Of a stretch of 11,706 nt of DNA, positions 1 to 7,815 are shown one piece after another. The stretch is from positions 1-11,706 of the forward strand of contig JAAZLQ010000395.1 of assembly GCA_012799255.1 (NCBI GenBank), read 5' to 3'. The DNA is from Bacillota bacterium (GTDB lineage: Bacteria > Bacillota_G > Limnochordia > DTU010). Under the pieces are notes generated by a model that saw nothing but the letters and a program-made list of their open reading frames with translations, searched no databases and was not told the DNA's origin. Position 1 is the first letter of the stretch, and every line of letters begins with the position of its first letter. The translations under genes were made by a program, and so were the position numbers.

Positions 1-1
1 G

Positions 2-850
2 AACCTTAATTACTGGCTCCCCGTGGATTGGTACAACGGCGGTATGGAACACACCACCTTGCACTTGCTCTATTCTAGATTCTGGCACAAGTTCTTGTAT
101 GACTTGGGTATAGTACCTGGTCCTGAACCATATCAAAAGCGTACTTCCCACGGGATGATTCTAGGCGAGAACAATGAAAAAATGTCCAAATCTAGAGGTA
201 ACGTAGTTAATCCCGATGAAGTAGTGGCAGAGTATGGTGCAGATACACTGCGCATGTATGAAATGTTTATTGGCGATTTTGAAAAGAGTGTGCCGTGGAG
301 TACAGATGGGGTAAGGGGCTGTAAGCGCTTCTTAGACCGGGTCTGGAAGCTTCAAGAAGTGGTAAAGCCAGGTGCCGAGTACAGTGCCGACTTGGAGGCC
401 AAGATGCACCAGACCATCAAGAAGGTGAGCCACGACTACGAAAGTCTCAAGTTTAATACTGCCATTGCCGCTTTGATGACGCTCCTTAATGAGGTAAGCC
501 AGGTGGGTTCCATCAATGAGGCAGAAATGAAGACCTTCTTGATCTTGCTCAACCCGGTAGCTCCCCATATTACTGAAGAATTATGGGAAAAACTAGGCTT
601 CCCCGGTATGCTTAACGAGCAAAGCTGGCCCAAATGGGATGAAGCGAAGACTATTGCCCAAACGATTGATATCGCTGTGCAGATCAATGGTCGGGTTCGG
701 GGAGAAATCACAGTGAACCTAGATGACTCCCAAGAAATAGCCCGGGAAAAAGCCATGGCCAATGATAATATCCAAAGGGCCTTGGAAGGAAAGACAATTG
801 TCAAAGAGATCTATGTCCCTGGCAGAATCTACAATATCGTGGTCAAATAA
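2..850 (+). CDS. leuS: Leucyl-tRNA synthetase, C-terminal part (5' end outside window)
   Basis: Class I aminoacyl-tRNA synthetase that charges tRNA-Leu in the cytoplasm. About 282 residues are present and the frame is open from base 2, so the start lies upstream; bacterial LeuRS is usually a little over 800 residues, so this is roughly the last third. The visible start ([21 protein letters not shown]) belongs to the end of the catalytic core. The class I signature KMSKS is intact at 179-193 and is followed by [11 protein letters not shown]. The remainder is the helical anticodon-binding domain and the small C-terminal domain, ending in the family-typical [11 protein letters not shown]. The stop TAA at 848-850 runs directly into an intrinsic terminator. 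The internal GTG at 23 is not a real start. Identification is secure. Confidence 0.97.
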   Translation, partial: NLNYWLPVDWYNGGMEHTTLHLLYSRFWHKFLYDLGIVPGPEPYQKRTSHGMILGENNEKMSKSRGNVVNPDEVVAEYGADTLRMYEMFIGDFEKSVPWSTDGVRGCKRFLDRVWKLQEVVKPGAEYSADLEAKMHQTIKKVSHDYESLKFNTAIAALMTLLNEVSQVGSINEAEMKTFLILLNPVAPHITEELWEKLGFPGMLNEQSWPKWDEAKTIAQTIDIAVQINGRVRGEITVNLDDSQEIAREKAMANDNIQRALEGKTIVKEIYVPGRIYNIVVK

Positions 851-878
851 AAAAACGGTCCTAGCTAGGACCGTTTTT
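851..878. terminator. Bidirectional intrinsic terminator between leuS and the HD gene
   Basis: A perfect 28-bp palindrome: the arm AAAAACGGTCCTAG (851-864) is followed with no spacer by its exact reverse complement (865-878). In RNA a few central bases would form the loop. On the plus strand the stem is followed by a T run for leuS; on the minus strand by TTTTTTT then ATTT for the long minus-strand operon. The minus-strand stop codon of the HD gene (863-861) lies inside the dyad, so the stem also encodes that protein's last residues. Confidence 0.9.
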
Positions 879-1475
879 CTCTTCCCGTAAAAATCCTTGA
901 GCGATGGCATCTTGGATAAACAGATCCACGAGTTCCCCTAATACCGGGGCGCACTCTCCCACTTCCGCTAGGCGCTTTTGCACTTTGTGACTTGGCACAT
1001 CATGGATGCGCCAAGTGCCACCTTCAGTGTAGTAGTTGTTCAGGAAAGGCTGGAGACGATCAAGGCAGGCGGCAAACTTGGCCTCGGCTGTCTGTTTCGC
1101 TTCAAACTCTTCCCAAAGGGCCCGCAGCTCGGTTGCTTGATCCGACGGTAGAAGGCTATACAGTCGATCTGCTGCCTTGGTTTCCCGTTCTTCCTTATCT
1201 AAACCAGCTTGGGGATCATAGCAGAAGGTATCGCCCGCATCGATTTCAACCAAATCATGGAGCAGAACCATCTTGATTACCTTGATTAAATCAACTGGTT
1301 CCAGGGAGTACTCCTGCAATAGCATGGCCATTACTGCTAGATGCCAGGAGTGTTCCACATCGTTTTCTCGGCGCGATCCATCCACCACCAGGTTTTGCCG
1401 GTAAATGTGCTTTAGTTTGTCTATCTCCATGATAAAATTGATCTGCTGCTTTAAGCGCTCAGGCACCTTGTCCAT
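861..1475 (-). CDS. HD-domain phosphohydrolase (YfbR/HDDC2-like, putative 5'-nucleotidase)
   Basis: A 204-residue HD-superfamily protein, similar in layout to the YfbR/HDDC2 group, whose characterised members remove phosphate from deoxynucleoside monophosphates. Visible metal-site motifs are the early histidine in NDVEHSWH (about residue 42), the HD pair in LLHDLVEIDAGDT (about 73-74), and a late aspartate in CLDRLQPF (about 139). The start was set at ATG 1475: GGGAGA upstream is well spaced for it but too close for the adjoining GTG at 1478. Last gene of the probable operon, 21 nt after the AAC(3)-like gene. Its final residues and TAG stop are encoded within the terminator palindrome. The HD family is clear; the substrate is inferred. 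Confidence 0.85.
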   Translation of the reverse strand: MDKVPERLKQQINFIMEIDKLKHIYRQNLVVDGSRRENDVEHSWHLAVMAMLLQEYSLEPVDLIKVIKMVLLHDLVEIDAGDTFCYDPQAGLDKEERETKAADRLYSLLPSDQATELRALWEEFEAKQTAEAKFAACLDRLQPFLNNYYTEGGTWRIHDVPSHKVQKRLAEVGECAPVLGELVDLFIQDAIAQGFLREEKNGPS

Positions 1476-1496
1476 CACAATCTCCCATCTCGTCTT

Positions 1497-2288
1497 TTAG
1501 TTGAGCGAACCATCGTACCATTCTGGTGGAATGGGATCCCGATCTAAAAACAAATCTGGGTTACATGCTAAGAATTTTCCAGTCAAGTCACACATGGGCG
1601 CCACATCTACTAGAATGCTCGTCGCATCCCCGATCTTGCCCTGCACAGCCAAACCTAAGGAAAACAAGGGCTCTTTAAGTTTGACGTAATTCTCAGAAAG
1701 ATCCCGAATTGGCGCAGAGTGGCGCCGCATAGGACGCTCTAAGAGCCTCCCATCTGGTGTCCGAATCTTTAGCAGTTGGTGCTCTTGACTAATACGCCTA
1801 GGGATTTGGGCCCACTCTTCTACCCCATGGACAATTGTATTGCGACTTAGCTCTGTCCCCACAAAGAGGACTTTTGCCTTTCGATCATAGAGCTTACCCC
1901 AACATCCCAATCGGGGACAGGGAGTATCGAAGTTTTCTTCCCCTTGCACAAACTCCCTTGCGTCCGGCCCGAAGGCTGCCACAGAATGGGTGGGATGCCA
2001 AGAGCGGTAAACGCCAGGACGTTTGCGGAAAATCTCGGTCAAGATCCCCACACAGGACGGCTCGTTTTCCACATCAAAGATGTTGTAGTCCGCATTAATC
2101 TGAGCCCAAGTATGGGTAGGTAAGACCAAAAGGCCTGGAGCGAGATACTCGCAAAAAGCGTCAAGAACGGTATCTGCCCCTCCCTCCACTTGACCAATCG
2201 CTTTCATAGACGAATGCACAAGGAGGGTGTCTGTGGGCAGAATTCCCAACTGCTGAATTTGCCGCTTAAGATCATCTTTACTATACAT
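1497..2288 (-). CDS. AAC(3)-family N-acetyltransferase (aminoglycoside 3-N-acetyltransferase-like / YokD-like)
   Basis: A 263-residue protein of the Antibiotic_NAT family, which transfers acetyl from acetyl-CoA to amino groups and includes true aminoglycoside 3-N-acetyltransferases. Family features, in order: VHSSMKAIGQVEGGADT (about 24-40), the core LPTHTW (56-61), RSWHPTHSVAAFG (95-107), a DTPCPRLGCWGKL segment where the family usually has a Gly/Ser-Pro-rich loop, VLFVGTELSRNTIVHGVEE (140-158), and a C-terminal PMRRHSAPIRDL region. The start ATG has CTGGAG six bases upstream, overlapping the stop of the TIM-barrel gene, which suggests translational coupling. The operon setting among housekeeping enzymes argues against a mobile resistance gene. 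Many chromosomal members have unknown acceptors, so aminoglycoside resistance should not be assumed. Confidence 0.85.
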   Translation of the reverse strand: MYSKDDLKRQIQQLGILPTDTLLVHSSMKAIGQVEGGADTVLDAFCEYLAPGLLVLPTHTWAQINADYNIFDVENEPSCVGILTEIFRKRPGVYRSWHPTHSVAAFGPDAREFVQGEENFDTPCPRLGCWGKLYDRKAKVLFVGTELSRNTIVHGVEEWAQIPRRISQEHQLLKIRTPDGRLLERPMRRHSAPIRDLSENYVKLKEPLFSLGLAVQGKIGDATSILVDVAPMCDLTGKFLACNPDLFLDRDPIPPEWYDGSLN

Positions 2289-2291
2289 AGG

Positions 2292-3122
2292 CTACTCCAG
2301 GTTCTTAAATTGATTCACCAATTCGCGGTAATCGTCTGGATTATCCATCCTGAATTCGAAGTTTACTACTCCTTGATAATCAAGTTTCTTCAGGGTAGAC
2401 ACCACCCCAATATAATCGATACTGCCTTGACCTAAAGGCAAATGCTCGTCGACTACGCCATGATTATCATGGAGATGAATATGGAATAAGTCATCGAACA
2501 AGAGATTCATGAAGTCTGTTGGTCTTTGGCCCGCCACAACCGCATGTCCCACATCTAGGGTGAGACCAACATTGGACCGGTTAACTTGGTGAATCAGGTC
2601 TTGGAGTTCTTCGGGACTGCGATAAAGCTCATGGGGATAGACCAGGTTTTCTAAACCAATCAACAAATCTGGCGCAGAGTCTGCCAAATCTTGCACCGCC
2701 CGCACAACTAGCTGCTCTTGCCTAGCAAAGTTACCGCTAGTTCTAGGTAAGTGGTACTCTTCCTTCGACCATTTGCCCGGAGGCATAGCCAAAATACCGG
2801 GGGCGGCATGCATGGTCACAACAGATGCCCCTATTTCCCGGGCAAGCTCAATACTGGCCTTCATTTCCTGAAGAGAGATTTCTCTCACCTTACTATTAAG
2901 GCTACCCAAATGAAGGTCAGTAATGGGGGCGTGCACTGAGAAGCCTACGTTTAGCTCCTCTTTGATCCGCCGAATATTGGCCAGATACTCCCTATACACT
3001 TCAGGTGCAAAATAGGACTCCCAAGAAACCACTTCAAATCCATCTATGCCTGCTTGGATAACTCGTTTCGCGTAATCAAAGGTGTGTAGTTCGGGTCTAA
3101 ACCAGGTGTAGAATTTCATCAT
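2292..3122 (-). CDS. Sugar phosphate isomerase/epimerase-like TIM-barrel protein
   Basis: A 276-residue protein of the AP-endonuclease-2-like TIM-barrel superfamily (xylose isomerase-like), which holds isomerases, epimerases, dehydratases and endonuclease IV. Candidate metal ligands sit at the usual strand ends: His105 (VVTMHAAP), Glu158 (IGLENLV), Asp190 and His193 (LTLDVGHAV), His216/His218 (FHIHLHDNHG) and Glu256 (VVNFEF). The segment DEHLPLGQGSIDY is typical of the sugar isomerase/epimerase branch rather than of endonuclease IV. Two successive ATG codons start the frame; GAAAGG upstream fits the first. The stop lies 3 nt before the AAC(3)-like gene, and 19 nt separate this gene from yedF. 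The substrate cannot be deduced. Confidence 0.87.
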   Translation of the reverse strand: MMKFYTWFRPELHTFDYAKRVIQAGIDGFEVVSWESYFAPEVYREYLANIRRIKEELNVGFSVHAPITDLHLGSLNSKVREISLQEMKASIELAREIGASVVTMHAAPGILAMPPGKWSKEEYHLPRTSGNFARQEQLVVRAVQDLADSAPDLLIGLENLVYPHELYRSPEELQDLIHQVNRSNVGLTLDVGHAVVAGQRPTDFMNLLFDDLFHIHLHDNHGVVDEHLPLGQGSIDYIGVVSTLKKLDYQGVVNFEFRMDNPDDYRELVNQFKNLE

Positions 3123-3141
3123 TTATACCCCTTTCTTCGAC

Positions 3142-3720
3142 TCAAGGTCGAATGATGTTAGTGGCCTCCATCTGACTCTGGACAATTTCATACATATTGG
3201 TAATAGAACCTACGCCTAATTTTTCGGTGAGTTGGTAGAAACTTAAGCAGGTGCCACAGCTAAGAATCTCAACACCTCGTTGGGCCAGCTTCTGTAAATC
3301 CCCGAGGCTATCTGACCCTTGAATTGCCAGCTTGACACCGCCATTATAAAGCAAGACTTTGGTCGGCAGTTCTTCCAGTTCTGTCAAGGCATAAATAAAG
3401 GACTTCATAAGTACTCTGCCTAGGTCAGGGTCTCCCGAACCCATCTGATCCGAAGAGATCACCACAACGGTCTGGTTCTGCTTAACCTGCGATTTTGTCT
3501 CGGCGAACCCTACCGTGATAGTAATTGCATGTTCAGCTTCGCTCCTCGTTTCTAGCTTGTACTCTAAACCCATTTGCTTCGCCATCTTTTCTAAGTTTTG
3601 CAGGGCAATTGTGTTATCTACAATCACTTCTAGCTGGCCTTGGGTTTCTTGAAGAGCTTTCTTAGCTTCGATAACTGGGAGAGGACAGTTCATACCTCTG
3701 GCATCAACAGTTTTTTTCAT
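3142..3720 (-). CDS. yedF: YedF, sulfurtransferase-like selenium metabolism protein (TusA domain + DsrE-like domain)
   Basis: A 192-residue two-domain protein. Residues 1-75 are a TusA/SirA-type domain with the NCPLP motif (Cys12, the persulfide/perselenide-type Cys). Residues about 82-192 form a DsrE-like domain with [26 protein letters not shown], carrying Cys155 and Cys158. This architecture is the YedF family that occurs beside selD in selenium-using Clostridia; a role in handling reactive selenium or sulfur is proposed from context and is not proven. ATG overlaps the selD stop in an ATGA junction (3720-3717), so the two are probably translationally coupled. An AAGGAG site lies about 11 nt upstream, a little far. 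Family assignment is strong and biochemical role uncertain. Confidence 0.92.
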   Translation of the reverse strand: MKKTVDARGMNCPLPVIEAKKALQETQGQLEVIVDNTIALQNLEKMAKQMGLEYKLETRSEAEHAITITVGFAETKSQVKQNQTVVVISSDQMGSGDPDLGRVLMKSFIYALTELEELPTKVLLYNGGVKLAIQGSDSLGDLQKLAQRGVEILSCGTCLSFYQLTEKLGVGSITNMYEIVQSQMEATNIIRP

Positions 3721-4742
3721 CGCACCATAATCTCCTTTTCTCCCTTTTCCACAATCTCGCCCACAATTCCAGAGGGGAGATCTAACTCGTTCAGCTCGGC
3801 AAGTAAATCTTCAACCACTTCCTTCGGAACACTTACTAACAGTCCCCCTGAGGTTTGCGGATCTAGGAGCAGTTCTTCCATACCAAAGGACACTTCTGGC
3901 CCAAAACCAATATACTCCTCTAGGTGGTTGCGGTTACGCTGCGCCGCCCCTGTGATCAAAAACTCTTCCGCGTAAATGAACGCCTCAGGAATATGGGGAA
4001 CTTGGTCGCTGAAAATCACAGCCGAGACATTACCAGCAAGCATTTCGTGGAGGTGACCTAAAAAGGCAAAACCAGTCACATCTGTGCAGGCGTTGACAGG
4101 GTACCGCCTGATGATTTCGGCCGCATACTTATTCAAAGTGGTCATGGACTTAACTGCTTGTTCCATGGCCTTAGGTGATGCTTCACCTACCCGCTGGGCG
4201 GTGCACACGATACCTACTCCTAAAGGCTTGGTTAAGATTAAAAAGTCACCAGGCTTACAGCCATGATTTGTATACACATTCTTGGGATGGACAACTCCTG
4301 TCACTGACAAACCATATTTCACATCTACATCTTCAATGGAATGTCCTCCGGCCAACACTGCACCGGCTTCTACCACCTTTTCACTACCCCCCCGAAGCAC
4401 TTGGGCCAAAATGTCCAGATCCATTTTTGCGGGAAAACAGACAATGTTCAGGGCAGTCTTGGGCTCTGCGCCCATCGCGTAAATGTCACTTAAGGAGTTA
4501 GCGGCAGCAATTTGCCCAAAGATATAGGGATCTTCCACCATGGGCGGGAAAAAATCCAGAGTCTGCACTATTGCCACATCTTCAGTAAGCTGGTAGACTG
4601 CAGCATCATCCGAATGCTCAAACCCCACAAGGAAATTGGGATCTGCCACCCGAGGTAGTTGAGATAGAATGTTCTCCAGGACCTCCGGTCCTAATTTTGC
4701 CGCTCAACCGCCACCTGTACAAAATCGGATTTTTTCAGTCAT
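3717..4742 (-). CDS. selD: Selenide, water dikinase (selenophosphate synthetase), selenocysteine-containing
   Basis: Makes selenophosphate, the selenium donor for Sec-tRNA and selenouridine synthesis, from selenide and ATP. The true frame starts at ATG 4742, preceded by GAGGTGA five bases upstream. It reads [12 protein letters not shown], then TGA at 4706-4704, then [13 protein letters not shown], giving 341 residues if TGA is read as selenocysteine (Sec13). Against E. coli SelD (GAGCGCKISPKVLETIL, recalled), Sec13 falls on catalytic Cys17 and Lys16 on catalytic Lys20. Downstream family motifs are [55 protein letters not shown] and [12 protein letters not shown]. Conservation continues straight across the TGA, which excludes a downstream start. 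A shortened 310-residue model from GTG 4649 would lack the active site. It starts 10 nt after the DUF3343 stop and overlaps yedF by 4 nt. Confidence 0.95.
4676..4694 (-). promoter_or_regulatory. Bacterial SECIS-like stem-loop in selD
   Basis: Directly downstream of the UGA, the minus strand reads AGGACC-GGA-GGTCCT: a perfect 6-bp stem with a three-base GGA loop, extendable by two U-G pairs to 8 bp. The loop begins 17 nt after the UGA and its first base is G. Both agree with the known bacterial SECIS pattern (a hairpin within about 16-37 nt of the UGA and a G at the start of the apical loop), which SelB recognises. The element lies inside the coding sequence for Leu-Gly-Pro-Glu-Val-Leu. Confidence 0.82.
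4704..4706 (-). other. In-frame UGA read as selenocysteine (SelD Sec13)
   Basis: The TGA (tca on the plus strand) interrupts an otherwise continuous selD frame at the position of the family's catalytic Cys/Sec, between TGGG and AAKLGP. Homology on both sides is in the same frame, and a SECIS-like hairpin follows. Recoding is inferred; SelA, SelB and tRNA-Sec are not in this window. Confidence 0.92.
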
Positions 4743-4752
4743 CAAGCTCACC

Positions 4753-4980
4753 TCACTTTAACTCCACAACTCGTTCAAATTTAAGTTCTAGCGCCTGGGC
4801 TCTCTCTAACAAATAGTCCTTTTCAGAAACGGTTACTTGCCATGCTAAACCGCACTGGGCGCTAATAGCTACTGGCATGGGGATTAAACGTCCTGGCAAC
4901 GCTTGGGCTTTACAGGCCTGCTCGAAGGCCATGGCCTCAGTAGTAGTGTGAAAGGTGATCACCACATGTACCTCATCCAA
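4753..4980 (-). CDS. DUF3343 protein, putative selenium/sulfur carrier
   Basis: A 75-residue small protein of the DUF3343 family, which recurs beside selD, yedF and the class V aminotransferase below. It shows the family pattern VVITFHTTTEAMAFEQ near the N-terminus and GRLIPMPVAISAQCGLAWQV with the conserved Cys43 in the middle; this Cys could carry selenium or sulfur, which is inference from context. The start is a TTG at 4980-4978; no in-frame ATG exists before the conserved core, and GGGGTGA lies 6 nt upstream. It overlaps the end of the desulfurase-like gene by 8 nt, and its stop TGA (4755-4753) overlaps the selD ribosome-binding site, so translation of all three is probably coupled. Confidence 0.9.
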   Translation of the reverse strand: MDEVHVVITFHTTTEAMAFEQACKAQALPGRLIPMPVAISAQCGLAWQVTVSEKDYLLERAQALELKFERVVELK

Positions 4981-6130
4981 GGTCCTTCACCCCACCTTCT
5001 CTTGCTAACAGCTTCAAGGCGTTAATTGCCTCCTCTAGTTCTTCCATCGTATTCAAATGGGAAAAACTAAACCGCACTGCTCCCCGTTCTCTAGTTCCTA
5101 ACGCTTCATGCATTAAAGGGGCACAATGCCCACCAGAACGGGTTAAAACCCCGTACTCCTCAGCTAAACATTGGCTCACGAACCCAGGATCCAACCCAGT
5201 CACATTAAGGGCAATAATGGGGCAACGCTCTTTGGCAGTGAAATCTCCGTACACCTGTATGCCCGGAATTTCCCTCACGTTGTGATAGAAAAACTCGGTT
5301 AACCTGGCTTCTACCTGGCAGATTTCTTCAAGACCCACACCTTGCAAGTATCGTACTCCAGCCATAAGCCCGGCAATGCCTGGGGTGTTGAGTGTACCTG
5401 CTTCTAAGGCTTCTGGCATTTCTTGAGGATGCGTCTTGGCAAAGGTCTGTACTCCACTTCCCCCAGTCTTTAAGGGACGTAAGGAGAGTCCAGGCCTAAC
5501 ATAAATTCCTCCAATCCCCTGGGGACCATACAGGGCTTTATGACCAGTAAAACAAAGCACATCTATGGACTGTGCAGCAAGGTTATAAGGATACCAACCT
5601 GCAGTTTGGGCTGCATCTAAGATTAGAAGCAAGCCATGCTGTTTGCAAAACTCTGCTACAAAATCCAAATCGATTAGGTTGCCTGTCAAATTGGAAGCAT
5701 GGGTGCAGACTAGGGCTTTGGTGTTGGCTCGAAGAACATCTTCCAAAGAGGTGAAGTCAACCTGACCAGAGGAATCTGCTGGCAAAATGGTGACTTCCAC
5801 CCCCTTTTGCTCTAAAAGATAGAGGGGTCTAAGCACGCTATTATGCTCTAGTGCAGTTGTAATTACATGATCACCCGCATTTAGCAAACCAAACAGAGCG
5901 AGATTCAAACTTTCAGTCGCATTGGCTGTAAAAGCGATAGTGCTTGGATCCTCAGCCCCGAAAAATCGGGCCAATTCTAACCGTGCCGTAAACACAAGGC
6001 GGCTGGCAGCTAGGCTCAGGCTATGGATGCCCCGCCCGCTATTTCCCACCGTCTCTAGTGCTTTGCACATTGCTTCAGCCACCCCAGCTGGTTTGGGAAA
6101 ACTTGTGGCAGCTTGATCTAAGTAGATCAT
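4973..6130 (-). CDS. Cysteine desulfurase family protein (class V aminotransferase), selenium-operon type
   Basis: A 385-residue PLP enzyme of the NifS/SufS/CsdB-like class V aminotransferase fold. Visible: N-terminal IYLDQAATSFPKP, cofactor region ANATESLNLAL (about 69-79), Asp172 in LDAAQTAG contacting the PLP ring, Schiff-base Lys198 in CFTGHKALYGPQGIGG, and catalytic Cys336 in LTRSGGHCAPLMHE. Cysteine desulfurases release sulfur from cysteine, and selenocysteine lyase-like members release selenium from selenocysteine. The DUF3343-selD-yedF neighbours make selenium mobilisation for SelD likely, though this is inference. ATG has GGGGAG five bases upstream. A 53-nt gap without a hairpin separates it from the gamma-glutamyltransferase gene. 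Confidence 0.93.
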   Translation of the reverse strand: MIYLDQAATSFPKPAGVAEAMCKALETVGNSGRGIHSLSLAASRLVFTARLELARFFGAEDPSTIAFTANATESLNLALFGLLNAGDHVITTALEHNSVLRPLYLLEQKGVEVTILPADSSGQVDFTSLEDVLRANTKALVCTHASNLTGNLIDLDFVAEFCKQHGLLLILDAAQTAGWYPYNLAAQSIDVLCFTGHKALYGPQGIGGIYVRPGLSLRPLKTGGSGVQTFAKTHPQEMPEALEAGTLNTPGIAGLMAGVRYLQGVGLEEICQVEARLTEFFYHNVREIPGIQVYGDFTAKERCPIIALNVTGLDPGFVSQCLAEEYGVLTRSGGHCAPLMHEALGTRERGAVRFSFSHLNTMEELEEAINALKLLAREGGVKDLG

Positions 6131-6183
6131 ACCTACTCCCCTTTTCTACTTAGCCACTTCTCTTTTTGCAGTTCTAATCCCTG

Positions 6184-7803
6184 CTACCAGACGGCCACAG
6201 TACCGTCAACCCTGCTTTCTGTGGCACCCACTAGCGTACCATGATCCGTTTTGAGAATGATCTGGCCCCGTCCATAACCTACATTGCTTTCGGTGACGGT
6301 AACCTCATGGCCAAGTTGCTCAAGGTGTTTTACGATAGGGGCAGGTAGAGTGCTTTCTAACTGAACTTTGTTCCCTTGCACCCATTGAAAACGAGGTGCA
6401 TCAAGAGCTGCTTGGGGATTGTGGTTGAAATCCACCAAGTTCATCACAACCTGGACATGGCCCTGAGGTTGCATGAAGCCACCCATTACTCCAAATGGCC
6501 CAAGGGGCTTGCCATTTTTGGTCAAGAAACCTGGAATAATGGTGTGGTATGGTTTCTTACCAGGTGCTAGACAGTTAATATGCTTGGGATCGAAAGAGAA
6601 GTTATGTCCTCGATTATGCAGGGCAATACCTGTGCCTGGTACAACCAAGCCTGAACCAAAGCCCATATAATTACTTTGAATCATGGAAACCATGTTACCT
6701 TCACGATCTGCTGCGGTGAGGTAAACCGTTCCTCCCTTTGTTTCAGGGGAAGGTGGTGGCAACACCGCGTCTTGCTTAATCTGACTTCTCTTCTCGGCAG
6801 CCCACTCTTCAGAAAGAAGATAATCCACAGCAATTTGCATGTGTTTCGGATCCGTCACATGCTTTTGCGCATCAGCAAAGGCTAATTTTATCGCTTCGAT
6901 TTGTCTATGGTAGGTTAGAGGCGAATGCTTGTCTTCTGGTTTAAACTCGAAACCTTTGAGGATATTAAGGGCCATCAAGGCTACAATGCCCTGTCCGTTG
7001 GGGGGGATTTCCCACACTTCTAGACCACCATATTCAGTTGAGATCGGATCCACCCATTCAGACTGAAATTTCGCCAAATCTTCTGCCCGCAAAAAGCCAC
7101 CATATTTCCGCGAGAAGGCGTCGATCTGTTCAGCAAGTTCGCCGCGGTAAAAAGCTTCTGCCTTCGACTCAGCAATCAAACGTAAAGTCCGGGCATGATT
7201 GGGCAAGCGGAAAAGTTCACCGCCCCGCGGTGCTCTACCCTCAGGTGCGAAGGTATTAAACCACTCTTGAAACTCTTCTCCCTGGAGCTGTTTTTGGTAT
7301 ACTTCAACCGCACGCTGCCAGTGCTGACTTAGGACTGGAGAAACGGGAAAGCCTTCTTCTGCATAAGTAATTGCTGGAGCAAAGACTTCAGTTAGTGGCA
7401 GCTTACCGAACCGCTCTGAGAGGGCGGCCCAGCCGGCAGGTGCCCCAGGAACATTTACTGGTACAAAGCCATACTTTGGTAGTTCACTATAACCTTTGCT
7501 GGCCAAAGCCTCTAGTGATATACCCCTGGGAGCTGGTCCACTGGAGTTTAGTCCATATAGCTTCCCCTGATAGGCGATAATTGCAAAGTTATCACCGCCA
7601 ATACCATTTGCGGTTGGTTCACACACGGTTAAGCAAGCAGCCGCTGCTAGCGCCGCGTCAATAGCATTTCCGCCCTTTTTGAGCATTTCTAAACCTGCCT
7701 GAGCAGCCAAAGCATTCGAAGTTGCCACCATGCCTTGACTACCGTAGGCGGGAAATCGTTCAGAAGAATAAGCTACATCAAGTGAATTTATGTTGAGATC
7801 CAT
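6184..7803 (-). CDS. ggt: Gamma-glutamyltransferase family protein (YwrD-like, no signal peptide)
   Basis: A 539-residue member of the Ntn-hydrolase gamma-glutamyltransferase family, which cleaves or transfers gamma-glutamyl groups from glutathione and related peptides after self-cleavage into two chains. The N-terminal half has MVATSNALAAQAGLEMLKKGGNAIDAA and the oxyanion-region CEPTANGIGGDNF. The predicted self-cleavage nucleophile is Thr359 in GGTVYLTAADREGN, which aligns with Thr391 of the E. coli enzyme (from memory). It is followed by MVSMIQSNYMGFGSGLVVPGTGI and GVMGGFMQPQGH. No signal peptide or membrane segment precedes the enzyme domain, so it is probably cytoplasmic, unlike periplasmic Ggt. 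Start ATG has AGGAGG eight bases upstream; the MATE stop TAG lies against that site, 12 nt from the start. Confidence 0.92.
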   Translation of the reverse strand: MDLNINSLDVAYSSERFPAYGSQGMVATSNALAAQAGLEMLKKGGNAIDAALAAAACLTVCEPTANGIGGDNFAIIAYQGKLYGLNSSGPAPRGISLEALASKGYSELPKYGFVPVNVPGAPAGWAALSERFGKLPLTEVFAPAITYAEEGFPVSPVLSQHWQRAVEVYQKQLQGEEFQEWFNTFAPEGRAPRGGELFRLPNHARTLRLIAESKAEAFYRGELAEQIDAFSRKYGGFLRAEDLAKFQSEWVDPISTEYGGLEVWEIPPNGQGIVALMALNILKGFEFKPEDKHSPLTYHRQIEAIKLAFADAQKHVTDPKHMQIAVDYLLSEEWAAEKRSQIKQDAVLPPPSPETKGGTVYLTAADREGNMVSMIQSNYMGFGSGLVVPGTGIALHNRGHNFSFDPKHINCLAPGKKPYHTIIPGFLTKNGKPLGPFGVMGGFMQPQGHVQVVMNLVDFNHNPQAALDAPRFQWVQGNKVQLESTLPAPIVKHLEQLGHEVTVTESNVGYGRGQIILKTDHGTLVGATESRVDGTVAVW

Positions 7804-7815
7804 TAAGATCGCCTC

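Noticed and set aside
1476..1478. GTG as the start of the HD gene.
   Set aside because: The next codon is ATG and the GGGAGA site is better spaced for it; GTG would leave only about three bases.
4650..4742. Apparent frameshift or nonsense pseudogenisation of selD at the TGA, with a start at GTG 4649.
   Set aside because: The frame is unchanged on both sides of the TGA, the TGA sits exactly on the catalytic Cys/Sec site, a SECIS-like hairpin follows, and a good ribosome-binding site precedes ATG 4742.
4974..4976. ATG at 4976 as the start of the DUF3343 gene in place of TTG.
   Set aside because: It is in a different frame and would not encode the conserved VVITF and SAQCG motifs.
6131..6183. 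Possible terminator or separate promoter between GGT and the desulfurase-like gene.
   Set aside because: No inverted repeat and no convincing -35/-10 pair; only a purine-rich ribosome-binding region is visible.
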